The position numbers and the translations under genes are program-made. A stretch of DNA of 64,000 nt, from NCBI GenBank assembly GCA_050180895.1, contig JBFXDS010000001.1, positions 62,001 through 126,000 of the forward strand, read 5' to 3'. Shown piece by piece: positions 7,803-15,940 of this stretch. Below the pieces are notes generated by a model. It ran no database searches. It had not been told where the DNA came from and worked only from the letters and a program-made list of their open reading frames with translations. Each line of letters starts with the position of its first letter. Position 1 is the first letter of the stretch. Origin of the DNA: JBGPEQ01 sp050180895. GTDB lineage: Bacteria; Pseudomonadota; Alphaproteobacteria; Dongiales; Dongiaceae.

Positions 7803-9257
7803 ATGCGGGGCCTGACCCGTCGCCGCTTCCTCTCCACCGCCGCTGCCGCCGGCGCCGCGATGCTGGCGCCGGTCGCCATGGCCCTCGGCACCGACAAGGG
7901 AACGACCTTGTGGGCCACGCGCCGCGTTATCGAGGTTGGCGGCAAGGCGGCCGATGTCTTCGGCATCCTGCAGCCGGACGGCGTGCACGGCGTGATCGCT
8001 GAGGCGGGCGGGCCCTTTCGCGTGCGGTTGGTCAATGAGCTCGACGAGGACACCCTCATCCACTGGCACGGGCTGACGCCGCCCAGCGCGCAGGACGGCG
8101 TGCCCGGCCTGTCGCAGCCTGCGCTGAAGCCGGGCGGCAGCTACGACTACGACTTTCCGCTGGCGCGGCCGGGAACCAACTGGATGCACTCCCACGTCGG
8201 GCTGCAGGAGCAGCGCCTACTCGCCGCGCCGCTCATCGTCCGCGATCCGGTCGAGGCCGATCTCGACGAGCAGGAGGTCGTCGTCCTGCTGCACGATTTC
8301 ACCTTTCGCGATCCGGCGGAGATCCTTGCCGGGCTGACGGGCGGCGGCGGCGCGCCGCACCATGACCACGGCGCGGCCGCGGCCGATGGCATGGATCACG
8401 CGGCGATGGGCCATGGGAGCCCTGCGGCCACCGGTGCCCAGCCGCACCTCAACGATGTCGAGTTCGATGCCTATCTCGCCAACGACCGCACGCTCGGCGA
8501 TCCCGCCGTGGTGCGCGTCGACGCCGGCGGCAGGGTCCGGCTGCGCATCATCAACGCCGCGGCCGCCACCAACTTCTGGCTCGACCTCGGCGCGCTGTCG
8601 GGCAACCTCGTCGCGGTCGATGGCCATGCCGTGGTGCCCGTGCCGGGCCGCCGCTTCCCGCTCGCCATCGCGCAGCGCCTGGACCTCCGCCTGCGGCTGC
8701 CGGGCGCCGGCGCCTTTCCCATCCTCGCCCAGCGCGAGGGCGACGTGGCGCGCACCGGCATCCTGCTGGCGACCGCCGGCGCCGCGATCGCGCGGATCGC
8801 GGATCGCGCCGACACGCCGTCGGATGCTCTCGATCTGGCTTTGGAGCGGCGACTGGTCGCGGCGGGCGGCGGCCTATCGAACGGCAGCGAGCGTCCGCGG
8901 CGCCGCCATAGGCTCGAGCTGACCGGCGCAATGGCGGGCTTCGTCTGGGGCTTCGACGGCTGGCGGTTCGGCGAGGACACGCCGTTGGCCGTGCGCCGCG
9001 GCGAACGCGTCGAAGTGACGCTGGTCAACCGCACGGACATGTCGCATCCCATCCATCTCCATGGCCATGCGTTCCAGGTCGTGGCCATCAACGATCGCCC
9101 GCTCGGCGGGGCGTTGCGCGATACGGTGCTGGTGCCCGTCGGCGGCAGCGTCACGATCGCGTTCGATGCCGACAATCCCGGCCATTGGGCGCTGCATTGC
9201 CACAATCTCTACCACATGGCGGCCGGGATGATGACCAGCCTGAAATACGCGTCCTGA
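7803..9257 (+). CDS. Tat-exported multicopper oxidase (copper-resistance type)
   Basis: 484 residues. ATG 7803 is chosen because GGGAG lies 6 bp upstream and the protein then begins with a Tat signal (RRRFLSTAAAAG), implying export of a folded enzyme to the periplasm; an in-frame GTG at 7782 overlapping the copA stop is an alternative. The copper-binding motifs of a three-cupredoxin oxidase are present: HWHG, HSH, HPIHLHGHAF and the type 1/type 3 HCHNLYH with a Met ligand four residues on. A His/Met-rich insert (around residues 180-205, HHDHG...MDHAAMGHG) resembles the copper-collecting loops of CueO/CopA oxidases. Its likely job is oxidising Cu(I) to the less toxic Cu(II) after CopA export. 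Confidence 0.9.
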   Translation: MRGLTRRRFLSTAAAAGAAMLAPVAMALGTDKGTTLWATRRVIEVGGKAADVFGILQPDGVHGVIAEAGGPFRVRLVNELDEDTLIHWHGLTPPSAQDGVPGLSQPALKPGGSYDYDFPLARPGTNWMHSHVGLQEQRLLAAPLIVRDPVEADLDEQEVVVLLHDFTFRDPAEILAGLTGGGGAPHHDHGAAAADGMDHAAMGHGSPAATGAQPHLNDVEFDAYLANDRTLGDPAVVRVDAGGRVRLRIINAAAATNFWLDLGALSGNLVAVDGHAVVPVPGRRFPLAIAQRLDLRLRLPGAGAFPILAQREGDVARTGILLATAGAAIARIADRADTPSDALDLALERRLVAAGGGLSNGSERPRRRHRLELTGAMAGFVWGFDGWRFGEDTPLAVRRGERVEVTLVNRTDMSHPIHLHGHAFQVVAINDRPLGGALRDTVLVPVGGSVTIAFDADNPGHWALHCHNLYHMAAGMMTSLKYAS

Positions 9258-9274
9258 GCGTCTCGAGGCGCTCC

Positions 9275-9317
9275 TTGACAGCGGCTTTGTATCCAATATA
9301 TAAACAGTTATTCAAAT
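9275..9317 (+). promoter_or_regulatory. Promoter and SmtB-type operator of the arsR/efflux operon
   Basis: TTGACA (9275-9280) and TATATA (9297-9302) are spaced by 16 bp. An imperfect 9-2-9 dyad, ATATAAACA-GT-TATTCAAAT (9298-9317), overlaps the -10 box, the start point and the repressor's own ATG. The core AACAGTTATTCA closely matches the operator half-sites of SmtB/CzrA-type zinc sensors, so the repressor gene is very likely autoregulated. Confidence 0.7.
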
Positions 9318-9663
9318 GAAGAGGTCGACATCCGTGCGCCATTCGTCCCGTTCGACCCTGCTGCTGGCCGATCAGCATGCGGCGGAGTTGGCCGATCTGT
9401 TCCGGCTGCTCGGCGATGCCACGCGCCTGCGCATCGTCCTCACCTGCCTCGATGCGCCGACCGCCGTCGGCGAGATCGCCGACCGCCTCGACCTCAGCGC
9501 GTCGCTGGTCAGCCACCATCTGCGCCTGCTGCGCGCCGCGCGCATCGTCCGTGCCGAACGCCACGGCAAGCAGGTGTTTTATGCCGCCGCCGACGACCAT
9601 GTCCGCTGCGTTGTCGCCGACATGCTCGAGCATGTGGCGGAGCCGCAGGACGACGAGGAGTAG
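9316..9663 (+). CDS. ArsR/SmtB-family metal-responsive repressor (zinc/cadmium/cobalt type)
   Basis: A 115-residue winged-helix protein. The recognition helix region is LSASLVSHHLRLLRAARIV. Close to the C-terminus the alpha5 helix shows DDHVRC...LEHVAE, which fits the DxHx10HxxE/H zinc site of SmtB and CzrA; the alpha3 Cys pair of arsenic or cadmium sensors (CxC) is absent. This predicts sensing of Zn(II) or a similar divalent ion rather than arsenite or copper. The start codon lies within the operator, and GAGGAG near the 3' end serves the next gene, a cation efflux protein, five bases downstream. It is therefore predicted to repress that exporter until metal binds. Confidence 0.88.
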   Translation: MKRSTSVRHSSRSTLLLADQHAAELADLFRLLGDATRLRIVLTCLDAPTAVGEIADRLDLSASLVSHHLRLLRAARIVRAERHGKQVFYAAADDHVRCVVADMLEHVAEPQDDEE

Positions 9664-9667
9664 GAGC

Positions 9668-10303
9668 GTGAGCGCCGGCTGCCATCATCATCACGGTTCT
9701 GCGCCGCCGACCGACGACGGCTTCCGCCGCATCCTCTGGATCTCGCTGGCCATCAATGCCGGCATGTTCCTGGTCGAGGGCATCTCCGGCCTGCTCGGCG
9801 ATTCCGTGGCGCTGCAGGCGGACGCGGTCGACTTCCTGGGCGATGCCGCGAATTACGGCCTGTCCCTGGCAGTCCTTGGCCTGACGCTGGCGCAGCGCGC
9901 CAAGGCGGCGCTGGTGAAGGGCGTCTCCATGGGCCTGTTCGGCCTGTGGGTGATGGGCAACGCCGTCTACAACAGCTTCGTCCTCGCGCTGCCGAGCGCG
10001 ACGGTCATGGGCGCCATCGGCTTTCTTGCGCTGCTCGCCAATCTCGCCGTCGCCCTGCTGCTCTATCGCTACCGCACGGGCGACAGCAACCGCCGCTCCG
10101 TCTGGCTGTGCACGCGCAACGACGTCATCGGCAATTTTGCGGTCATGCTGGCGGCCAGCGGCGTCTTCGCCAGCGGCACGGCTTGGCCCGATCTCGCCGT
10201 CGCCGCGGTGATGGCTGCCCTGGCGCTGTCGTCCGCCTACCGCATCATTCGCCAGGCGCTGGGCGAGGTTCGGGGCGCTCCGGCGATCGGCCTGGCGGAG
10301 TAG
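9668..10303 (+). CDS. Cation-efflux (CDF-like) membrane transporter, short form
   Basis: 211 residues with about six membrane segments and no C-terminal cytoplasmic metal domain. The N-terminus carries CHHHHG, a probable metal-collecting tail. The TM2 metal motif reads DAVDFLGD (D-x3-D, as in FieF-like members) in place of the zinc-type HxxxD, and the TM5 counterpart is CTRND (Cys-x3-Asp). Start GTG 9668 is preceded by GAGGAG 7 bp upstream at the end of the ArsR gene, so translation is coupled. Cation exporters of this type remove divalent ions using the proton gradient. The metal is probably zinc or a relative because of the SmtB-type regulator, but the altered ligand set makes this uncertain. 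Confidence 0.82.
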   Translation: MSAGCHHHHGSAPPTDDGFRRILWISLAINAGMFLVEGISGLLGDSVALQADAVDFLGDAANYGLSLAVLGLTLAQRAKAALVKGVSMGLFGLWVMGNAVYNSFVLALPSATVMGAIGFLALLANLAVALLLYRYRTGDSNRRSVWLCTRNDVIGNFAVMLAASGVFASGTAWPDLAVAAVMAALALSSAYRIIRQALGEVRGAPAIGLAE

Positions 10304-10432
10304 GTCTCTGCCGCGTCACCGCGGCCCCTTGACAAGGTAGGGGTATCAACTAAGTCCTTTGCCGCCGGGCGGGGGAGGTCGTCTCGCTGGCGACCGTGCC
10401 GTTCGTTGGACGAACCAAGCGGGAACGCGCGT

Positions 10433-11371
10433 ATGCTTCTCGAGGTCAGAGGGCTGAGCCGGCATTTCGGCCCGATCGCCGCCGTCGACGATGTGAGCTT
10501 CGCCGTCGACCGCGGCGGCGTCCTTGGATTTCTCGGCCCGAACGGTGCCGGCAAGACCACGACCATGCGCATGATCGCGGGCTTTCTCGCGCCGAGCGCC
10601 GGGACGGCGGTCGTCTGCGGCGCCGATGTCGGCCAGGATCCCGTGGCGGTGAAGCGGCATCTGGGCTATCTGCCGGAAGGCGCGCCGCTCTATGTCGACA
10701 TGACGCCGGCGGGCTTCCTCGAGTTCATCGCGGCCATCCGCGGCCTGGCCGGGGCGGAGCGGCGGCGGCGCATCGCCGAAGTGGTCGAGCGCATGCAGCT
10801 CGGCGGCGTGCTGCGCCAGCGGATCGAGACCCTGTCCAAGGGCTACCGGCGGCGCGTCGCCCTCGCCCAGGCGATCCTGCATGATCCCGACGTGCTCATC
10901 CTCGATGAGCCGACCGACGGCCTCGATCCCAACCAGAAGCACGAGGTGCGCGAACTGATCCGCGCCATGGCCCCGACCAAGGCCATCGTCATCTCGACCC
11001 ACATTCTCGAGGAGGTCGAGGCGCTCTGCAACCGCGCCATCATCATCGCTCGCGGTCGCATCGTCGCCGACGGCACGCCGGAGGCGCTGCGCGCCCGCTC
11101 CGATCGGCACAATGCGGTGACGCTGCAGGTGCCGGCAGAGTTGGCGCAGCGCGCCGCCGACGTCCTGCGCCCACTGCCGGAGGTGGCGCAGGTCGATCTG
11201 CTCGCGCCCGTCAACGGCACGGCCCAGCTGCTGGTCCGGCCGGCGGACGGCCGCAGCATCACGGCCGAGGTCGGCGCCGCGCTGCGCGCGTCCCATGTCG
11301 ACGTCGAGGAGCTCTACAGCGAACGCGGCCGGCTCGAAGACGTCTTCCGCAGCGTCACCGCCGCGCCCTGA
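10433..11371 (+). CDS. ABC transporter ATP-binding protein (GldA/NosF-like)
   Basis: 312 residues. Walker A is GPNGAGKTT (about residues 32-40), the signature is LSKGYRRRVALAQA and Walker B is VLILDEPTDGLDP, with the H-loop in STHILEE. The ATG at 10433 begins at MLLEVRGL with GGGA about 8 bp upstream; a TTG 27 bp earlier is less likely. It heads a four-gene operon with an ABC-2 type permease, a GldG-like protein and a DUF4340 protein. This set resembles the GldA-GldF-GldG proteins of gliding bacteroidetes, but in proteobacteria it occurs in non-gliding species and its cargo is unknown. It energises whatever this complex moves across the inner membrane. Confidence 0.88.
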   Translation: MLLEVRGLSRHFGPIAAVDDVSFAVDRGGVLGFLGPNGAGKTTTMRMIAGFLAPSAGTAVVCGADVGQDPVAVKRHLGYLPEGAPLYVDMTPAGFLEFIAAIRGLAGAERRRRIAEVVERMQLGGVLRQRIETLSKGYRRRVALAQAILHDPDVLILDEPTDGLDPNQKHEVRELIRAMAPTKAIVISTHILEEVEALCNRAIIIARGRIVADGTPEALRARSDRHNAVTLQVPAELAQRAADVLRPLPEVAQVDLLAPVNGTAQLLVRPADGRSITAEVGAALRASHVDVEELYSERGRLEDVFRSVTAAP

Positions 11372-11385
11372 GCCGGGACACGATC

Positions 11386-12120
11386 ATGCGCAATGCCCTC
11401 GTCATAGCGCGCCGCGAGCTGATCGCTTATTTCGCCTCGCCGCTCGCCTATGTCTTCATCGTCATCTTCCTCGCCTTCGCCGGCGCGCTCGGCTTCTATC
11501 TCGGCGGCTTCTTCCAGCGCGGCCAGGCCGACCTCGTCTCCTTCTTCCTGTTCCATCCCTGGCTGTTCATGGTCCTGGTCCCGGCCATCGGCATGCGGCT
11601 GTGGGCGGAGGAGCGGCGCTCCGGCACCATCGAGCTGCTGATGACCTTGCCGGTCACGCCGATCGAGGCGGTCCTCGGCAAGTTCCTCGCCGCCTGGGCT
11701 TTCACCACCATCGCGCTGGCCCTCACCTTCCCGATGTGGCTGACGGTCAACTATCTGGGCGAGCCGGACAACGGCGTCATCCTCGCCAGCTATCTCGGCA
11801 GCTGGCTGATGGCGGGCGCGTTCCTGGCGCTCAGCTCCTGCATCTCGGCCCTGACCAAGAACCAGGTGATCGCCTTCGTCGTCGGCGCCGCCGCCTCGTT
11901 CCTCTTCCTGGTGAGTGGTCTCGACCTGGTGCTCGATGCCTTCCGCGCCTGGGCACCGGGCTATCTCGTCGACCTCGTCGCCTCGCTTTCCTTCCTCACC
12001 CATTTCGGCACCGTGACGCGCGGCGTCATCGGCCTGCCGACGGTGGTGTTCCTGGTCTCGCTGATGCTGCTGTGCCTGTTCATCAACACGCAGGTCATCG
12101 AGATCGAGAAGGCGCGGTGA
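11386..12120 (+). CDS. ABC-2 type transporter permease (GldF-like)
   Basis: 244 residues with about six hydrophobic membrane segments, starting MRNALVIARRELIAYFASPLAYVF, a typical opening for ABC-2 permeases of the GldF/NosY group. It lies 14 bp after the ATPase gene and 14 bp before the GldG-like gene, so it should be the channel-forming subunit of the same complex. The segment VVGAAASFLFLVSGLD and the C-terminal VIEIEKAR are characteristic of the single-permease member of this family. No substrate-specific residues can be recognised. Confidence 0.85.
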   Translation: MRNALVIARRELIAYFASPLAYVFIVIFLAFAGALGFYLGGFFQRGQADLVSFFLFHPWLFMVLVPAIGMRLWAEERRSGTIELLMTLPVTPIEAVLGKFLAAWAFTTIALALTFPMWLTVNYLGEPDNGVILASYLGSWLMAGAFLALSSCISALTKNQVIAFVVGAAASFLFLVSGLDLVLDAFRAWAPGYLVDLVASLSFLTHFGTVTRGVIGLPTVVFLVSLMLLCLFINTQVIEIEKAR

Positions 12121-12134
12121 GGGAGGTGCCGGCG

Positions 12135-14027
12135 ATGCAGCGTCTGCGGCGGATGGATCGGGGCACGTTGACGGTGGTCGGAGTGATCCTCGCCATCGTC
12201 TGCTTCCTGGCGGTGAACCTGTTCGCGGCCCTTCAGCTCGGCGGCGCGCGCCTCGACCTCACGGCGAACCGCATCTACACGCTGTCGGGCAGCACGGCGA
12301 CCCTGCTCGACGGGATCGACGAGCCGATCAAGCTGCGGCTCTACGCCTCGCGGCTGCTGCTCGACGGCAATCCCGGCCTGAAGCCCTATGCGGCGCGCGT
12401 GCGCGAGATGCTCGACACCTATGCGACGCTCTCCCATGGCAACGTCACGCTCGAGGTGATCGATCCCGAGCCCTTCTCGCCGGAGGAGGACCGCGCCTCG
12501 GCCTTCGGCCTGCGCGGCGTGCCCTACGACTCCACGGGAAACCGCGGCTATTTCGGCCTCGTCGGCACCAACACGACCGACGACAGCGATTCCATCCCGT
12601 TCCTCTCGCCGGACCGCGAGCCGTTCCTGGAATACGACCTGACGCGCCTGGTCTACGACCTTGCCCATCCGGAGAAGCCGGTCGTGGCGGTGCTGGACGG
12701 CATGGGCATCAATGGCGGGCCGCAGAGCAACTACCGACCGTGGCAGCTCTACGCGCAGATGGAGCAGTTCTTCGATCTCCGACTCATGGCCGGCGACATC
12801 GACGCCTTCGCCGACGACGTGAAGGCGCTCCTCGTCATCCATCCGCACGGGCTGAGCGACCGGACGCAGTTCGCCGTCGATCAGTTCGTGCTGCGCGGTG
12901 GCCCGACCCTGGTGTTCGTCGATCCGCTGGCGGAGAACAAGCAGCGCAATGCCCAGCCGGGCATGCCGCCGCAAGACGTGGCCTCGAATCTCCCCCGGCT
13001 GATGACGGCCTGGGGCGTCGAGCTGGCACCGGACAGGATCGTCGGCGACGGCCAGGCGGCGATGCGGGTGCAGGCGATGAGCAACGGCCGCGCCGTCATC
13101 ACCCAATATCTGCCCTGGCTCGAGCTCGGCAAGGACGCGGTCGATCCGAATGACGCCGTGACCTCGCAGCTGGAGGTGCTGCGGCTGTTCAGCGCCGGCG
13201 CGCTGCGGCCGGTCGAGGGCGCCGCGACGACGCTGCATCCGCTCATCCAGTCGAGCGCCGACTCCATGCTGCTCGAGGGCGAGAAGCTGCAGCTGATGCC
13301 CGACCCCGTCGGCCTCATCAATGACTTCAAGCCGGCGGGCGAGCGCTATGTGCTGGCCGGGCGCGTCGGCGGCAACGCCAAGACGGCCTTTCCGGACGGC
13401 GCGCCGGCCGGAGCGGCGGCCAGCTCTGCGCCGCCGCTCACGGAATCGACGCAGCCGATCAACGTCATGATCGTCACCGACGTCGACATGCTCTCCGACG
13501 ACGCCTGGCTCAACATCCAGAGCGCCGGCGACGCCCGCCTGGCGCTGCCGACCGCGCACAACGCCGACTTCGTCATCAACGCCCTCGAGAACCTGGCCGG
13601 CGGCGCCGCCTTGGCCGAGCTGCGCGGGCGCGGCCTTTCCAACCGCCCCTTCACGACGGTGGAGCGCATCCGCACGGAGGCCGAGACCCGGTACCTGGCG
13701 ACCGAAAGCAAGCTGAGCCAGGAACTGCAGGACGCGCAGACCAGGCTCGCCTCGCTCGAGACCGACCAGCCGGCGGCGAGCGGCGGCGAGGCGCTGCTGA
13801 CCGCCGAGCAGCAGGAGACGGTGCGCGACTTCCGCAACCAGGTGCTGAGCCTGCGCGCCCAGCTGCGCGAGGTGCAGCACGCGCTCAACCGCGACATCGA
13901 CCGGCTGGAGACCTGGGTGATGCTGGCCAACATCGCCGCCGTGCCCACCCTCGTCGCGCTCGCCGCCCTGATCGTGGCGCTGTGGCGGCGGGCGCTGCGC
14001 CGCCGCGCCCGGCCGGCGGCCGCCTGA
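12135..14027 (+). CDS. GldG-like ABC-associated auxiliary protein
   Basis: 630 residues, from ATG 12135 with GGGAGG 8 bp upstream. One N-terminal membrane segment (about 10-35), a large extracytoplasmic part beginning LDLTANRIYTLSGSTATLLD, a coiled-coil-rich region (about 500-590; Gln/Leu/Arg heptads in the segment ending VQHALNRDIDRLE), and a C-terminal membrane segment ending in an Arg-rich tail. This matches the ABC_transp_aux/GldG architecture, where the periplasmic domain lies between two anchors. It probably scaffolds the ATPase-permease pair at 10433-12120 and cooperates with the DUF4340 protein that follows 9 bp later. Confidence 0.85.
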   Translation: MQRLRRMDRGTLTVVGVILAIVCFLAVNLFAALQLGGARLDLTANRIYTLSGSTATLLDGIDEPIKLRLYASRLLLDGNPGLKPYAARVREMLDTYATLSHGNVTLEVIDPEPFSPEEDRASAFGLRGVPYDSTGNRGYFGLVGTNTTDDSDSIPFLSPDREPFLEYDLTRLVYDLAHPEKPVVAVLDGMGINGGPQSNYRPWQLYAQMEQFFDLRLMAGDIDAFADDVKALLVIHPHGLSDRTQFAVDQFVLRGGPTLVFVDPLAENKQRNAQPGMPPQDVASNLPRLMTAWGVELAPDRIVGDGQAAMRVQAMSNGRAVITQYLPWLELGKDAVDPNDAVTSQLEVLRLFSAGALRPVEGAATTLHPLIQSSADSMLLEGEKLQLMPDPVGLINDFKPAGERYVLAGRVGGNAKTAFPDGAPAGAAASSAPPLTESTQPINVMIVTDVDMLSDDAWLNIQSAGDARLALPTAHNADFVINALENLAGGAALAELRGRGLSNRPFTTVERIRTEAETRYLATESKLSQELQDAQTRLASLETDQPAASGGEALLTAEQQETVRDFRNQVLSLRAQLREVQHALNRDIDRLETWVMLANIAAVPTLVALAALIVALWRRALRRRARPAAA

Positions 14028-14036
14028 GGAGCCGCC

Positions 14037-15074
14037 ATGAAGCCGACGACATTTCTTTTCGTGCTCGCCGCCACGGCGGTCAGCGCCGCCGCCGCCGGCT
14101 ACGCAGTGGTGACGGAGAGCCAGCGCGGCGCGCCGGCCGCAGCCCCCGGCGGGCCGCTGTTCGACGAGTTGCTGGCGCAGGCCAACGAGGTGCGGAGCGT
14201 CACCGTCGAGAGCGCTCAAGGCAAGCTCACCATCGCTCACGGCGAGTCGGGCTGGGTGCTGGCCGAGAAGGACGGCTATCCCGTGGCCGCCGACAAGGTG
14301 CGCAAGCTGGTCGCCGGCCTCGGCGGCCTCCGCCTCCTGGAGGCGAAGACCGACAAGCCCGAGCGTCTGGTGCGGCTCGAGGTCGAGGACGTTACGGCCG
14401 CCGACTCGAAATCGAAGCAGGTGACGCTCGCCGGCGCCGACGGGGCGCCGCTCGCCGCCCTGATCATCGGCAAGCAGAACGATACCTTCGACCTCGACGG
14501 GCTGCGCGGTGTCTATGTGCGCAAGCCGGGCGAGCCGCAGGCCTGGCTCGCCGAAGGCGCCGTCGAGCTGCCGGCGACGGCGACCGAGTGGGTCGACCGC
14601 ACGATCGTCGACCTGGGGCCGGACAAGATCCAGCGCCTGCGGTTCGCACCGGTGGGCGCCGCCGAGGTCACCGCCGCCAAGGCCGACAAGACGGCGACCG
14701 AGTTCGCCCTGGCACCGCTGCCCGAAGGCCGCAGCGCCGACCCGCAGGCGGTGCAGCGGCTGGCCCAGGCCTTCGCCGCCATGACCCTGGACGACGTGCG
14801 CGCCGACAAGGACACCGGGAAGGCCGTCGCGGCCGGCACGGCGGAGGCCGTCACTTTCGACGGGCTGACCCTGAAGGCCGAGCTGCTGGCGCTCGACGGC
14901 GGCACCTGGCTGCGGCTCGCCGCCACCGCCGCCGAAGGATCGGCCGCGGTGGAGGAGGCCAAGGCCATCAACGACCGGGTCGCCGGCTGGCTCTACAAGC
15001 TGCCGCAGTACAAGGCCGGCCTTCTGCAGCCGAAGATCGACGACTACCTGGCGAAGCCCGACGGCCAGTCCTGA
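14037..15074 (+). CDS. DUF4340 domain-containing protein
   Basis: 345 residues with an N-terminal membrane anchor or uncleaved signal (about residues 4-25, rich in Ala and Val) and a large extracytoplasmic region of repeated beta-strand-like segments. The text SVTVESAQGKLTIAHGESGW and LTLAGADG-like strands match DUF4340, a domain found next to GldG-like genes. GAGGAG lies 6 bp before ATG 14037. As the last gene of the four-gene operon it is predicted to be a periplasmic partner of the ABC complex. The molecular function of the domain is not known. Confidence 0.8.
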   Translation: MKPTTFLFVLAATAVSAAAAGYAVVTESQRGAPAAAPGGPLFDELLAQANEVRSVTVESAQGKLTIAHGESGWVLAEKDGYPVAADKVRKLVAGLGGLRLLEAKTDKPERLVRLEVEDVTAADSKSKQVTLAGADGAPLAALIIGKQNDTFDLDGLRGVYVRKPGEPQAWLAEGAVELPATATEWVDRTIVDLGPDKIQRLRFAPVGAAEVTAAKADKTATEFALAPLPEGRSADPQAVQRLAQAFAAMTLDDVRADKDTGKAVAAGTAEAVTFDGLTLKAELLALDGGTWLRLAATAAEGSAAVEEAKAINDRVAGWLYKLPQYKAGLLQPKIDDYLAKPDGQS

Positions 15075-15290
15075 CCCCCGACCACGAAAAGCGGCGGATG
15101 AACCCCATGTCCAGCGGGGAGGCGGTGCATGGAGCGAGGAGTTCGTGAAGACCGCTCGGGGCGAAAAGGCCGCACGGCCGTGAAAACAAAGTTACGCATG
15201 GCCGGGCTGGCAGGACGAGATTCACCGACGAGCGAAAAATGAACGATGGACCCCATGCCCAGCGGAGAGTGACCCAGGCGGACCGCGTGT

Positions 15291-15378
15291 AGGGGCGAGC
15301 GGCGCTCGCCCGGCGGTAGCGGTTTCCGAGCTCCGGCAAGGGGGTGCCGGGACGAGGGGCGAGCGCCGCTCGCCCCTA
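15291..15378. repeat. REP-like palindrome doublet, copy 1
   Basis: GGGGCGAGCGGCGCTCGCCC at 15292-15311 and its mirror copy GGGGCGAGCGCCGCTCGCCC at 15356-15375, each able to fold into a hairpin, face each other across 44 bp. This head-to-head pair is typical of BIME-like REP doublets. Related doublets are at 15442-15530 and 18459-18545. Confidence 0.8.
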
Positions 15379-15441
15379 CGGCACCAAAAGCCGAGCGATG
15401 GACCCCATGCCCAGCGGAGAGTGACCCAGGCGGACGCGTGT

Positions 15442-15530
15442 AGGGGCGAGCGGCGCTCGCGCGACGATAGCGGTTTCCGAGCTCCCGCAAGGGGGTGCCG
15501 GGACGAGGGGCGAGCGCCGCTCGCCCCTAC
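15442..15530. repeat. REP-like palindrome doublet, copy 2
   Basis: Second copy inside the tandem array, with palindromes at 15443-15461 (right arm slightly diverged, CTCGCGCGA) and 15507-15527. Same internal sequence as copy 1. Confidence 0.8.
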
Positions 15531-15698
15531 GGCACCAAAAACCGAGCGATGGACCCCATGTCCAGCGGGGAATGACCGGTCGCCCGCCCGGACGACATCG
15601 AAATCGAGCGATGGACCCCCTTCCGGCCAATAGTGCCCCTCCGCCTCCGGGCCCGGCGCGGTTGCTATGTTCCTATCCACGATGTCAAATACCGATAA

Positions 15699-15713
15699 GA
15701 ACATTATAAGAAC
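15699..15713. promoter_or_regulatory. LexA (SOS) box, alphaproteobacterial type
   Basis: GAAC-ATTATAA-GAAC is the reverse complement of GTTC-N7-GTTC, the direct-repeat LexA box of alphaproteobacteria. It overlaps a longer dyad: ATGTTCCTATC (15667-15677) and GATAAGAACAT (15694-15704). No SOS gene is recognisable on either side; the nearest downstream gene on the plus strand is at 15941. Confidence 0.6.
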
Positions 15714-15940
15714 AAATGTCGGTGTCCGTCAAGCCGATTTCGGCGACAGCGCAGGGTCGCGCTCCTCACGACGGCCGTCGGCGAAGGGCGCCAAGCCGTG
15801 CCGCAGGGTCGGGCGCCGCGGCCAGCAGCCGATCCTGGAGGGCAAGCACATAGACCCCTCAAAGTATACCGCCTAGTGAGTGTACGGTGCGCGGACGTGC
15901 GTCTATGGGGAGGCGTCTGTGCGCAAGCCGGAGTGCCGCC

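Larger units (their letters stand above)
15097..15630 (+). repeat. Tandem ~151-bp repeat array containing palindromic doublets
   Basis: The motif GATGGACCCCATGYCCAGCG recurs at 15245, 15397 and 15548, with degenerate copies at 15097 and 15610. Units 15245-15396 and 15397-15547 are nearly identical over about 151 bp, including GAGTGACCCAGGCGGA and GGTTTCCGAGCTC, and each encloses one pair of GGGCGAGC palindromes. The spacing, unit size and absence of spacer diversity exclude a CRISPR array; local duplication of a palindromic element is the simplest explanation. Confidence 0.85.
15075..15940 (+). other. 866-bp gene-free region with repeats and an SOS box
   Basis: No convincing gene. The left two thirds (15097-15630) are tandem and palindromic repeats listed separately; the right part holds an A/T-rich patch with a LexA-type box (15699-15713) and short open frames (for example 15667-15876 on the plus strand, 69 codons, and 15729-15851 on the minus strand, 40 codons) that I do not recognise. 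It separates the Gld-like operon from the mandelate racemase-like gene. Confidence 0.7.

Noticed and set aside
10327..10345. Second copper-type operator before the Gld-like operon
   Set aside because: GGTAGGGGTAT resembles one half of the copA operator and follows TTGACA, but there is no matching second half-site and the operon has no metal link.
15097..15630. Possible CRISPR array (regularly spaced repeats)
   Set aside because: Units are about 151 bp, nearly identical over their whole length with no variable spacers, contain REP palindromes, and no cas gene is present.
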